Assembly: GCF_000389965.1 (NCBI RefSeq)
Contig: NC_021191.1
Coordinates: 8,371,501 to 8,435,500 of the forward strand
Length of the DNA: 64,000 nucleotides
Reading direction: 5' to 3'
Source of the DNA: Actinoplanes sp. N902-109
GTDB taxonomy: Bacteria > Actinomycetota > Actinomycetes > Mycobacteriales > Micromonosporaceae
Part shown: piece by piece, positions 34,357-41,690 of the stretch
Position numbering within the stretch: position 1 is the first letter of the stretch
Layout: the number at the start of each line of letters is the position of its first letter
Made by a program: the position numbers and the translations under genes
Notes under the pieces: model-generated
What the model was told of the DNA's origin: nothing
Database searches by the model: none
Seen by the model: the letters and a program-made list of their open reading frames with translations, nothing else

Positions 34357-34746
34357 ATGGCACGAGCGGCAACGACGACGGATGCGTTCAACGCGGTGGC
34401 CGAGCCCCGGCGGCGGCAGATCCTCGACCTGCTCGCGACCGGCGAGCGCCCGGTCGGCGAGCTCGCCGACCGGCTCGGCCTGGCCCAGCCCCAGGTCTCC
34501 AAGCACCTGCGGGTGCTGCGCGAGGTCGACCTGGTGCGGGTGCGCGACGAAGGACGCCAGCGGATGTACCGGCTGCACGCCGCACCCCTCAAACCCCTGC
34601 ACGACTGGCTCAGCGGTTACGCGCGGGCCTGGACCGAGCGGTTCGACCTGATGGACGACGTTCTTGCGGACCTCAAACAGAAGGAGAGCGACGATGGACG
34701 CGAAGGTCACCCTTCCAGCGGACAACCAGATCCTGATCACCCGTGA
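34357..34746 (+). CDS. ArsR-family transcriptional regulator
   Basis: 129 aa winged-helix protein (PRRRQILDLLATGERPVGELADRLGLAQPQVSKHLRVL, then RQRMYRLHAAPLKPLHDWL). No metal-binding ELCVCDL-type motif, so it belongs to the SRPBCC-linked subgroup. The ATG at 34357 is chosen over 34330 because the promoter ends directly before it. Overlaps the next gene by 53 bp. Confidence 0.88.
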   Translation: MARAATTTDAFNAVAEPRRRQILDLLATGERPVGELADRLGLAQPQVSKHLRVLREVDLVRVRDEGRQRMYRLHAAPLKPLHDWLSGYARAWTERFDLMDDVLADLKQKESDDGREGHPSSGQPDPDHP

Positions 34747-35170
34747 GTTCAACGCGCCGCCGCCGCTGGTCTGGCGCGCCTACACCACCCCGGAGCTGAT
34801 CAAGCGCTGGTGGAGCGGCAAACGCGGCACGGTCACCAGCGCCGAGGTGGATCTGCGGATCGGCGGGAAGTGGCGCTACGTGATGGCTGCCGACGGGGGT
34901 TTCGAGGTGGCGTTCCACGGCGAGTACCGGGAGATCGAGGAGCCGGTGCGGCTGGTCAACACCGAGGCGTACGAGGGCATCCCCGCGCCGGACGAGCACG
35001 CCAGTCTGATCACGGTGACGTTCACCGAGATCGACGGCCGGACCGCCTTGGAGATGCGCTGCGAATACCGCGACCGGGCCGACCGGGACGCTGTGCTCGA
35101 CTCCGGCATGGAGGGCGGCATGCAGGAGTCGATGGACGCCCTCGATGAGGTCGCGGCGTCCCTGTCATGA
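34694..35170 (+). CDS. SRPBCC (AHSA1-type) protein
   Basis: 158 aa. ITREFNAPPPLVWRAYTTPELIKRWW and the WRYVM, HGEYREIEEPVRLVNTE strands are typical of activator-of-Hsp90-like SRPBCC proteins. Strong AAGGAGA ribosome site inside the ArsR 3' end. ArsR-SRPBCC pairs are common in actinobacteria; the ligand is unknown. Confidence 0.88.
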   Translation: MDAKVTLPADNQILITREFNAPPPLVWRAYTTPELIKRWWSGKRGTVTSAEVDLRIGGKWRYVMAADGGFEVAFHGEYREIEEPVRLVNTEAYEGIPAPDEHASLITVTFTEIDGRTALEMRCEYRDRADRDAVLDSGMEGGMQESMDALDEVAASLS

Positions 35171-35177
35171 TCTTGGG

Positions 35178-35750
35178 GTGCGCCTGGCCCGGTTGATCAG
35201 TGAAGCGTTGGCCCCGGCCGTCCTGGTGGGCGCCCTCCTGCTGGTGGTCGGCTGGCACGCCGGCGAGAGCACCGGCGGCTCGCGCTGGTGGGGCCTGCCC
35301 GGCGCGGTGTTCGCGGTCGGCCTGCCCATGGCGTACGTCCTGCGCGGCGTACGCCAGGGCCGGCTGACCAACCACCACATCCCCGAACGCGAGCACCGCC
35401 GGCTGCCACTACTGGTCGGCATCGGCTCGCTGGCCGTCGGCGTGACCGTGCTGCTCCTGCTGGGTGCGCCGCGCGAGGTGCTGGCCCTGCTCGCCGCCGG
35501 CGGCACGGGCCTGGTCGTCTACGCCGTGGTCACGCACTGGTGGAAGATGTCCATCCACGCGGGCGTCGCGGCCGGCACCGCCGCCACCCTGACCGTGGTC
35601 TACGGCCCGCTCGCGCTGCTGTCGGTGCCGCTGGTCGCCCTGGTCGGCTGGGCCCGGGTGCGCCTGTCCGCGCACACCCCCGCCCAGGTCATCGTGGGTG
35701 CGGCAGTGGGTGCGCTGATCGCCGGCTCGGTGTTCCCCGCACTGCGTTGA
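35178..35750 (+). CDS. PAP2-like phosphatase-fold membrane protein
   Basis: 190 aa with five or six hydrophobic segments. THWWKMSIHAGVAAG and RVRLSAHTPAQVIVGAAVGAL resemble the second and third PAP2 phosphatase motifs (SxH and R-x-n-HTPxQ). The first motif is less clear. GTG start 7 bp after the SRPBCC stop. In the ancestral chromosome this gene converged on ychF. Confidence 0.72.
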   Translation: MRLARLISEALAPAVLVGALLLVVGWHAGESTGGSRWWGLPGAVFAVGLPMAYVLRGVRQGRLTNHHIPEREHRRLPLLVGIGSLAVGVTVLLLLGAPREVLALLAAGGTGLVVYAVVTHWWKMSIHAGVAAGTAATLTVVYGPLALLSVPLVALVGWARVRLSAHTPAQVIVGAAVGALIAGSVFPALR

Positions 35751-35759
35751 CGCCCTGGG

Positions 35760-35780
35760 TCAGACGTTGAAGCGGAACTC
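35760..35780 (-). pseudogene. ychF: Displaced native 3' end of ychF
   Basis: Read on the minus strand the sequence encodes EFRFNV-stop, the C-terminus expected for actinobacterial YchF (GDVVEFRFNV). Joining it to the resident gene at the shared CGGAACTC restores an uninterrupted native ending, so this is the piece of ychF cut off by the element. Confidence 0.85.
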
Positions 35781-35797
35781 CACCGGGTTACGTAACC
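35773..35797. other. attL: attL of the integrated element
   Basis: The core CGGAACTC is at 35773-35780, host ychF tail on the left, element on the right. A perfect 12-bp palindrome GGTTACGTAACC at 35786-35797 lies in the element arm, 17 bp before the integrase ATG, and is a likely integrase-binding part of the original attP. Confidence 0.82.
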
Positions 35798-35813
35798 GTG
35801 CAACACTGACGGC

Positions 35814-37244
35814 ATGACTTCGACGTACGCCGCTCTCTACCTCCGTCAGTCGCGCGACTTCACCGGCGAGGGCCTGGCCATCGAGCGCCAGGAGGGGGAG
35901 GCCCAGGGCCTCATCGAGCGGCGAGACTGGTCAGTCCGCGAGGTACTGCGAGACAACGACGTGAGCGCGGCCGGGAAGAAGAAGCGGCCCGGGTTCGAGC
36001 GCCTGCTGGAGCTGATCGAGGCCCGTCAGATCACCGTCGTGGTGGCCTGGGACCTGACCCGGCTCACTCGCAACGCCCGGGACACGCTCCGGCTCCTGGA
36101 AGCTGGGGAGGCCGCTGGAGTCACGCTCGCGCTCGTACGCGGTTCGGACATCGACCTCTCCACCCCGGCTGGCCGCCTCACGGCCTCGGTGCTCGCGGCC
36201 GTGGCCCGGCACGAGATCGAACAGAAGGCCGACCGCCAGCGAGCCGCCGCCGCGCAACGGGCCGACCAGGGACGGCCGCCGCTCGGCGTGCGGCTGACCG
36301 GCTACACCGTGGCCGGGGAGCTGATCGAGGACGAGGCCGCCACCGTGCGGACGCTGTTCTCTCGGTTCGCGGCCGGGGACAGCCTCAAGGGTTTGGCCGC
36401 CTGGTTGACCGAGACCGGCGTACCGACCCGGCACGGTGGCCGGTGGCTCGCCTCCACGGTCCAGGGCATCCTTCGGAACCCGCGCTACGCGGGCCGCGCG
36501 ATCTATCAGGGGGAGACGACCGGCAAGCCCGGCGCCTGGCCCGCCCTCGTCGCTCCCGAGGTGTTCGACCAGGTGGCCGCCAGGCTGGCCGACCCCCGGC
36601 GCATCACCAACCGGATGGGCACCGACCGCAAGCACCTCGGGGCGGGACTGTTCCGGTGCGCGGTGTGCGACCGGCCGTGCTCCTCGTTCTCGGGCCACCG
36701 GTACCGGTGCAAGGAAGCGCACGTGAACCGCTCCCGACCCCAGGTGGACGACTTCGTGATCCGGCTGGTCCGCACCCGGCTGGCGCGGCCCGATCTCGGG
36801 GACCTCCTCCCCAAGGTGGACAACGACGAGGTGGCCCGGCTGAACGACGAGATCCAGCGTCTGGAGGGCCGTCTCCGCCAAACCGAGGAGGACTACGACG
36901 CGGAGCTGATCGACGGCCGCCGGTACAAGGTGAAGACCGAGAAGATCAACGCCGAGTTGGGCGCCGCGCGTTCGGCGCGAGCCCGGATGACCGCCCCGGG
37001 CGCCGCTGCGGAGGTGCTGGCCGCCGATGACCCGGTGGGCGCGTTCGATGAGGCGCCGCTGATGATCCGCCGAGCCGTGATCGAGGCGCTGTGCGTGGTC
37101 CGGCTGGCCCAGGGCACTCGGGGGAGCCGCATATTCGACCCGTGGACGCTGGGCACCTCCCAGTGGACCGATGACCCGATGACTTGGGCCGAGCACTGGG
37201 CCGCTGAGGGCCTGACCGAACAGCCGGCCCGCCTGCAAGGTTGA
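35814..37244 (+). CDS. int: Large serine recombinase (integrase)
   Basis: 476 aa phiC31/Bxb1-class integrase. The catalytic serine is S13 in YLRQSRD; the resolvase domain continues with VVAWDLTRLTRN and the helix E region near residues 115-135. A recombinase domain follows (GVPTRHGGRWLASTVQGILRNPRYAG), then a zinc ribbon at about residues 280-303 (FRCAVCDRPC with a later Cys) and a coiled-coil (VARLNDEIQRLEGRLRQTEEDY). It inserts the element into ychF at CGGAACTC, 33 bp upstream of its own start. No directionality factor is recognised; one of the small proteins may serve. Confidence 0.93.
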   Translation: MTSTYAALYLRQSRDFTGEGLAIERQEGEAQGLIERRDWSVREVLRDNDVSAAGKKKRPGFERLLELIEARQITVVVAWDLTRLTRNARDTLRLLEAGEAAGVTLALVRGSDIDLSTPAGRLTASVLAAVARHEIEQKADRQRAAAAQRADQGRPPLGVRLTGYTVAGELIEDEAATVRTLFSRFAAGDSLKGLAAWLTETGVPTRHGGRWLASTVQGILRNPRYAGRAIYQGETTGKPGAWPALVAPEVFDQVAARLADPRRITNRMGTDRKHLGAGLFRCAVCDRPCSSFSGHRYRCKEAHVNRSRPQVDDFVIRLVRTRLARPDLGDLLPKVDNDEVARLNDEIQRLEGRLRQTEEDYDAELIDGRRYKVKTEKINAELGAARSARARMTAPGAAAEVLAADDPVGAFDEAPLMIRRAVIEALCVVRLAQGTRGSRIFDPWTLGTSQWTDDPMTWAEHWAAEGLTEQPARLQG

Positions 37245-37284
37245 CCGGCATCAACATTGAAGGCGTACGTCACACTCCTGAGTC

Positions 37285-37719
37285 ATGACGGTTTCCGAGA
37301 TCCTGTCCGTGGTCGCAATCGGGATGAGCAGCATCGCTCTCACGTGGCAGATCGTCTCCTGGCGACGGACCGGCGCGGTGGTCAAGGTTGTCGCCAAGCG
37401 GGGTTTCGTCCCGGGGCTAGATGGCATGTTCGTGGTGATCGAGGCCAGCAACTCGGGGCGTACGGCCGTCACAGTGACCGGCTACGGCTTGCGGAGCCCC
37501 GGCGGCAACAACCTGATCCAGCTTGACCGACTGCCGCTGTCGGCGGAGATCCCTCACCGGTTGGAGTCCGGGGCGGAGGTGTCGTGGCTGATGCCGATGG
37601 GCAACGTCCAGCAGACATGCGCGGAGCAGGGGATCCGGCACCAAGACCTGGTGGCCTGGGTGCGGCTCGGTAACGGCAGGACGGTCACGGCGAGGAGACG
37701 TGGAGTGGGCGTCAGGTAG
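37285..37719 (+). CDS. Short membrane-anchored hypothetical protein
   Basis: 144 aa, not recognised. One hydrophobic N-terminal helix (SVVAIGMSSIALTWQIVSW) with basic residues after it, followed by a small beta-rich domain (FVVIEASNSGRTAVTVTGYGL). Such proteins with an N-terminal anchor and cytoplasmic domain recur among element cargo genes. 40 bp after the integrase. Confidence 0.6.
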   Translation: MTVSEILSVVAIGMSSIALTWQIVSWRRTGAVVKVVAKRGFVPGLDGMFVVIEASNSGRTAVTVTGYGLRSPGGNNLIQLDRLPLSAEIPHRLESGAEVSWLMPMGNVQQTCAEQGIRHQDLVAWVRLGNGRTVTARRRGVGVR

Positions 37720-37728
37720 CCACGAGCA

Positions 37729-37746
37729 TTGACGGCAAAGTGTCAA
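37729..37746. promoter_or_regulatory. Element operator site A
   Basis: TTGACGGCAAAGTGTCAA; read on the other strand it is TTGACACTT-TGCC-GTCAA. Shares TTGACACTT and the GTCA at fixed spacing with sites at 43531 and 45274. Lies ahead of the replication operon. Confidence 0.65.
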
Positions 37747-37904
37747 GGCCGGGCGCCCGGAACCCGTTGCGGCGCAACAACTTTGCCGTGATGACTGGTG
37801 ACGCCGAGCACTCGCTCTCAACTTCCCAGCCGTTCGAGGTAGGACCTAACGTAGGTCCTACCTCCGGGAGAGATCCCGGAGAGGCTTAAGGCGCGAAGTG
37901 CGCC
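37732..37904. ncRNA. Highly structured leader or non-coding RNA
   Basis: Within 173 bp: (1) 10-bp arms ACGGCAAAGT (37732-37741) and ACTTTGCCGT (37780-37789) enclosing palindromes CCGGGCGCCCGG (37749-37760) and GTTGC-GGC-GCAAC (37766-37778), giving a three-way junction. (2) A perfect 13-bp hairpin, arms GAGGTAGGACCTA and TAGGTCCTACCTC, 3-nt loop, 37836-37864. (3) TCCGGGA-GAGA-TCCCGGA (37863-37880) with a GNRA-type loop. (4) GGCGC-GAAGT-GCGCC (37890-37904). Followed at 37988 by the first gene of the replication operon. Could be a regulatory RNA, a 5' leader or a DNA-level structure; strand and transcription are unproven. Confidence 0.55.
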
Positions 37905-37987
37905 CCACCGTTCGGCCCGTATGGGCGAGTCCGGAACCCGGCGGAAGTACACGACCCGGGGAGCGGCGCGAGGTCCACGGAGGACCC

Positions 37988-38185
37988 GTGTCTACCTTGA
38001 CCGGCAAGCTTGCCGATCCTGAGTTCCGGCGGGAGCGCGCCCGCAAGGCCAGCGCCGCCGCGCACTCGACCGACCGTTACATCAGCGCGCTGGTGAAGCG
38101 TGCGCCCGAACTGACCGCCGCCAACCGCGCCCAGCTCCGCGCGCTGCTGGCTTCCGTGGACGGGGGTCAGCGGTCCGATGGCTGA
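37988..38185 (+). CDS. Small conserved element protein
   Basis: 65 aa (STLTGKLADPEFRRERARKA then an Ala-rich helix and PELTAANRAQLRALLA). Basic, helical, soluble. Proteins beginning in this way occur in actinobacterial prophage-like elements ahead of replication genes; function unknown. GTG start with GGAGG 4 nt before it. Overlaps the next gene by 8 bp. Confidence 0.68.
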   Translation: MSTLTGKLADPEFRRERARKASAAAHSTDRYISALVKRAPELTAANRAQLRALLASVDGGQRSDG

Positions 38186-38438
38186 CAAGACGAACGCCCC
38201 CCGTGACCAGCGGAGGGCGTCCCAGAACAACACGCATCAGACCACCTCCAAGGATACCCGTTGCCGCCAGGTCGAGACCGTGAGCGCGGCGCTGGTCATG
38301 GGTCCGTGCGACCGGTGCAAGGACTGCGACCAGCCGGGGAGCTGGGACGTGGACCACTGGACCGTGTGCCCGGCCCGGACCGAGTCGCTCCGCCACGGCC
38401 TGGCCGAGGTGCTGGCCGGGGGTGGCGACCGTGGCTGA
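38178..38438 (+). CDS. Small cysteine-rich element protein
   Basis: 86 aa. Contains GPCDRCKDCDQPGSWDVDHWTVC, a CxxCxxC plus Cys/His cluster (residues about 43-65) that probably binds zinc. ATG 38178. Its last codons are part of the 24-bp duplicated junction sequence. Confidence 0.65.
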   Translation: MADKTNAPRDQRRASQNNTHQTTSKDTRCRQVETVSAALVMGPCDRCKDCDQPGSWDVDHWTVCPARTESLRHGLAEVLAGGGDRG

Positions 38439-38615
38439 GCGGATGACCGCCCAACAGCACTACGACGAGGCTCACCGGTTGCTGACCCTCTCGGAGCAAC
38501 ACCTCTTCCACGGTGGCGTGGATTGGGCTCTGGCGAGCGCCAAGGCCGCCGAGGTTCACGTGATGCTCGGGGACCGGGCCGCGCTGCTGATCGGGGGTGG
38601 CGACCGTGGCTGAGC
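38417..38615. repeat. 24-bp perfect direct repeat at two gene junctions
   Basis: The same 24 bases (starting CGGGGGTGGCGACCG and ending GGCTGAGC) occur at 38417-38440 and 38592-38615, 175 bp apart. Each copy encodes the GGGDRG-stop end of one gene and the GTG start of the next. Confidence 0.9.
38431..38613 (+). CDS. Small helical element protein
   Basis: 60 aa (AQQHYDEAHRLLTLSEQHL, then ASAKAAEVHVMLGDRAALL). Amphipathic helices, TPR-like character; unknown function. GTG at 38431 overlaps the upstream stop within GTGGCTGA; an earlier GTG at 38422 is possible. Confidence 0.6.
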   Translation: MAERMTAQQHYDEAHRLLTLSEQHLFHGGVDWALASAKAAEVHVMLGDRAALLIGGGDRG

Positions 38616-41125
38616 TGACCCCCGAGCACCGGGCGTTCCTCGCGGCACACGCCGTGGACCCGGACCTGGCCGAGAAGCTGGGCATTCGCTCGCTGACCAG
38701 CCGGGAGGACACCAAGGCTCTCCCCGAGGCGTGGGAGAACTGGGCCAACTTCCCGGCCATCCTCTTCCCGTGGACCTCTCCGGACGGCCGGGTGGAGCAC
38801 CAGGTCCGGCCGGACAGCCCGACCGGGGACACCAAGGGCAAGGCCCGCAAGTACGTGTTCACCCCGAACATGACGCCGGTCCTCTGGGCGCTCCGGCCGG
38901 TCGGCCCCGAGACCACCACGCTGGTCATCGTGGAGGGCACCAAGCAAAGTCTGGCCGCTGCCACGTACGCGGCGCCTCACGTCGCCGTGTACGGCATCGC
39001 GGGGTGCCGGATGTGGCAGAAGGACAAGGCGCCGATCCCAGACCTGGCCGTGGCCGACGGCCACCCGGTCGTGGTCATCCTGGACTCGGACTCCAGCACC
39101 AACCCGGACGTGTACCAGGCCGGGGCGGAGCTGGCCGAGGCCCTGGAGCTGGAGGGCGCGACCTCGGTCCTGTTCACCCGGATCAAGGGGCGGGACAAGG
39201 ACGGCCTGGACGACGTGCTGGCGGCCCGCGAGGAGTCCCGGCGTGCCGTCTGGCTCGCACGGGCCATCGCGTCGGCCAAGCCCAAGCCCGCCGACGCGGC
39301 CCCCAAGCGCACGGCCAAGGTCCCCACCGGCGTGGAGATCCTGCCCTCCCCGGCGGAGCCGCTGGCCGTGGCCCGGGTGATCGAGCCCGAGCTGATGGTG
39401 GGCTCCACGCTCACGGTTCGGAACTGGCGCGGCGGCTGGTGGGAGTGGCGGACCGCGCACTGGTCCGAGATCGAGGAGCTGGCGTTCTCCAAGCGGCTGT
39501 ACGAGCGCACGGAGCACGCCCAGTACGAGCACGCCACCGACAAGGGCACCTCGATCAAGCCGTGGGCTCCGACCCGGACCAAGGTCGCTTTCCTGGCGGA
39601 TGCCCTGAGCGCGATCACGCACCTGGACCAGGCGACCAACGTCCCGGCCTGGCTGTCCGGCGACCGTCCCGAGGGGACCATCGTCTCCTGCCAGAACGGG
39701 CTCTTGCGCCTGGAGGGCCGGGAGCTGATGGCGCACGACCCGGGGTACTTCAACCTGGTCTCGGTGCCGTTCGACTACGCCCCCGAGGCGCCCGAGCCCA
39801 CGGAGTGGTTGAAGTTCCTGGAGGTGCTGTGGCCGGACGGCGGGGAGGGCCAGGTGGACGCCCTCCAGGAGTGGTTCGGCTACGTCATCTCCGGCCGGAC
39901 CGACTTCCAGAAGATGTTCGCCATCATCGGCCCGCCGCGCTCCGGTAAGGGCACCATCGCCACGGTGCTGACCGCCCTCATCGGCGCGATGAACACGGCC
40001 GGGCCGACGCTGGCCGGGCTGGCGACCAACTTCGGGCTCCAGCCGGTCCTCGGCAAGTCCCTGGCCCTGATCTCGGACGCCCGGATCGGCCGCCAGACGG
40101 ACGTGTCCGTGGTGGTCGAGCGCCTGCTGACCATCTCGGGTGAGGACATCATCCAGGTGGACCGCAAGAACCGGGACGCCTGGGTGGGCCGCATCCCGGC
40201 CCGGATCATGCTGATGTCCAACGAGATCCCCAGGTTCAGCGACGACTCCGGCACCATCGCCACCCGCTGGGTGGTCGTGGAGACCGTCCAGAGCTTCCTC
40301 GGCCGCGAGGACCGGGCGCTCAAGCCCCGGCTCCTCCAGGAGCTTCCGGGCGTCCTGAACTGGGCGCTGGCCGGACTGGACCGGCTCCTGACCCGGGGCT
40401 ACTTCCAGGACACGGCCGTGGGCAACGAGGCCGTGGAGATGATGCGCGAGGGCGCGAGCCCGTACGCGGCGTTCAAGGCCGAGGCGCTGGAGGAGGGCCA
40501 AGGGTTCGAGGTCACGGTGGACGACCTGTTCACCGCCTGGACGTTCTGGTGTGCACAGAACGGCCGCGACCACCCGGGCCAGAAGCCCAGGCTGGCGCGC
40601 GACATCAAGACCGTGGTGCCCGGGGTCCGCACTGTTCAGCCCCGGCGGCCGGACGGCACGCGGTACCGGGCTCTCCAGGGGATCAGGCTCCGGGACGGGT
40701 TCCTGGGTCTGGGCTCTGGCACGGGTAGCCCGGCCGCTGGCACGGGCAGGAACGGCGCTGGCACGGGTAGCGGCACGGGTAGCCGGGGGACGAAAGGCCA
40801 GGTCAGCGACTTTGGCACGGGTAGGCACGGGCAGAACTACAACTCTCGCGGTAGTGAGAGAACTGGTTCTGATATGGCCGCCCCTCCCCGCTCTGCCCCT
40901 GTCCTGAGTACGGACCAAATTGCTGTTCTGCCCGTGCCAACCCGTGCCACGGCTCCGAAACCGGCCTCTGACCAGGGCTTTTCCTCTGGCACGGGTAACG
41001 GGCCTGCCCGTGCCACTACCCGTGCCACGGCTCAGCCCGCCCCGGTCGCCACCCTGGATCGGTGCCCGGACGAGGACCAGCACGATCCCGACTGGACGTG
41101 CTCGACGTGCGGGAGGGCGGCATGA
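38606..41125 (+). CDS. Phage/plasmid-type DNA primase-helicase (D5/P4 family)
   Basis: 839 aa replication initiator. The N-terminal TOPRIM-like (DUF3854-type) primase domain is at about residues 105-215, with VIVEGTKQS and the acidic VVVILDSDSS. A D5_N-like middle is followed by an SF3 helicase: Walker A GPPRSGKGT near residue 442, LALISDAR (Walker B region) and IMLMSNE (motif C). After residue 690 comes a disordered Gly-Thr-Gly-Ser tail whose DNA contains iterons, then a C-terminal CxxC. Drives autonomous replication of the excised element. GTG 38606 overlaps the preceding stop. Confidence 0.88.
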   Translation: MAELTPEHRAFLAAHAVDPDLAEKLGIRSLTSREDTKALPEAWENWANFPAILFPWTSPDGRVEHQVRPDSPTGDTKGKARKYVFTPNMTPVLWALRPVGPETTTLVIVEGTKQSLAAATYAAPHVAVYGIAGCRMWQKDKAPIPDLAVADGHPVVVILDSDSSTNPDVYQAGAELAEALELEGATSVLFTRIKGRDKDGLDDVLAAREESRRAVWLARAIASAKPKPADAAPKRTAKVPTGVEILPSPAEPLAVARVIEPELMVGSTLTVRNWRGGWWEWRTAHWSEIEELAFSKRLYERTEHAQYEHATDKGTSIKPWAPTRTKVAFLADALSAITHLDQATNVPAWLSGDRPEGTIVSCQNGLLRLEGRELMAHDPGYFNLVSVPFDYAPEAPEPTEWLKFLEVLWPDGGEGQVDALQEWFGYVISGRTDFQKMFAIIGPPRSGKGTIATVLTALIGAMNTAGPTLAGLATNFGLQPVLGKSLALISDARIGRQTDVSVVVERLLTISGEDIIQVDRKNRDAWVGRIPARIMLMSNEIPRFSDDSGTIATRWVVVETVQSFLGREDRALKPRLLQELPGVLNWALAGLDRLLTRGYFQDTAVGNEAVEMMREGASPYAAFKAEALEEGQGFEVTVDDLFTAWTFWCAQNGRDHPGQKPRLARDIKTVVPGVRTVQPRRPDGTRYRALQGIRLRDGFLGLGSGTGSPAAGTGRNGAGTGSGTGSRGTKGQVSDFGTGRHGQNYNSRGSERTGSDMAAPPRSAPVLSTDQIAVLPVPTRATAPKPASDQGFSSGTGNGPARATTRATAQPAPVATLDRCPDEDQHDPDWTCSTCGRAA
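40717..41027. repeat. Bidirectional iteron array, candidate replication origin
   Basis: Eleven copies of a 12-mer near TGGCACGGGYAG. Direct at 40717, 40738, 40759, 40771, 40813, 40823 and 40987; inverted copies begin at 40928, 40938, 41004 and 41016. Successive direct copies are 21, 21, 12, 42 and 10 bp apart, close to multiples of one helical turn. The relatively A+T-rich gap 40835-40927 contains CTCTC-N8-GAGAG. Inverted copies are read in different amino-acid frames, so protein sequence does not explain the repeat. Confidence 0.75.
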
Positions 41126-41208
41126 CCCCGTCCCTCCGCCCCGAGCTGGCGCGGCTCCTGGCCCTGGTGACCATGCTCGCCCTGGCTCTGATGTCCGCGC
41201 GCCCCTGA
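41122..41208 (+). CDS. 28-aa hydrophobic peptide
   Basis: The ATG overlaps the primase stop (ATGA). The 28 residues start MTPSLRPELARL and continue as a hydrophobic helix (LALVTMLALALM) ending SARP. Compatible with a single-pass membrane micropeptide translationally coupled to the primase. No homology can be judged by eye. Confidence 0.4.
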   Translation: MTPSLRPELARLLALVTMLALALMSARP

Positions 41209-41690
41209 CCCTGGCTCCCGCCGCCGGCCCGCCTGCAAAGTGCCGACGCGGGCGCCACCGAATCGGCTTCTGACCAGGCGTACCGTTTGATCTGGTCCGA
41301 ACCAGCACCAGCCCCAGCCCCCGTCTCCATTACCCATGACGCGGGGGCCGGGGCTGATTGCTGTCCGGGCTCCCCCGGCCGCCGCCGCCGCTCACACCTC
41401 CGCCGCCGCCTCGGCCCGACTGGCCGCCGAGCTGTCCGCCCGGCCCGCCTCGGCCCGGCCCGCCGCTGAGATGTCCGCTGACCTGCCGAGATGCCCTCTG
41501 GTCGCACTCTCATCATTGGGACAACATTGATCACGTAAGCCCGGCGCCTGGTCTTGGTCCGGTCGGGAGAACCCGCACACGAACGAGCGCCATCGTCCGC
41601 GCCTGATACCCCACATCTCCTATCGAGAGGTGGTTACAACAAAAGGCGCATTATGGTGTACCGCAAATCACCCGAAAGAGGACACGCGAC
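41209..41690. other. 482-bp region without a recognised gene
   Basis: Contains Pro/Ala-coding low complexity (CCAGCCCCAGCCCC, GCCGCCGCC runs, CGGCCCGCC repeats). From about 41500 there is a stretch richer in A and T with TTGGGACAACATTGATC and, nearer the next gene, GGTTACAACAAAAGGCGC followed by ATTATGG. The latter may be the promoter of the structural gene. CGAAAGAGGACACG serves as the ribosome site for 41691. Open frames here have no convincing features. Confidence 0.5.

Noticed and set aside
35751..35813. tRNA gene as integration target
   Set aside because: No cloverleaf or tRNA 3' end; the flank instead encodes the ychF C-terminus.
37223..41238. 16-bp identity GCCGGCCCGCCTGCAA at 37223 and 41223 as an attachment or recombination repeat
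   Set aside because: Common high-GC words, not at any boundary; the CGGAACTC repeat explains integration and restores ychF.
38237..41308. 1023-codon minus-strand open frame
   Set aside because: Mirror of the primase-helicase gene; product is Arg/Gly/Pro-rich without motifs, while the plus strand has Walker and TOPRIM motifs.
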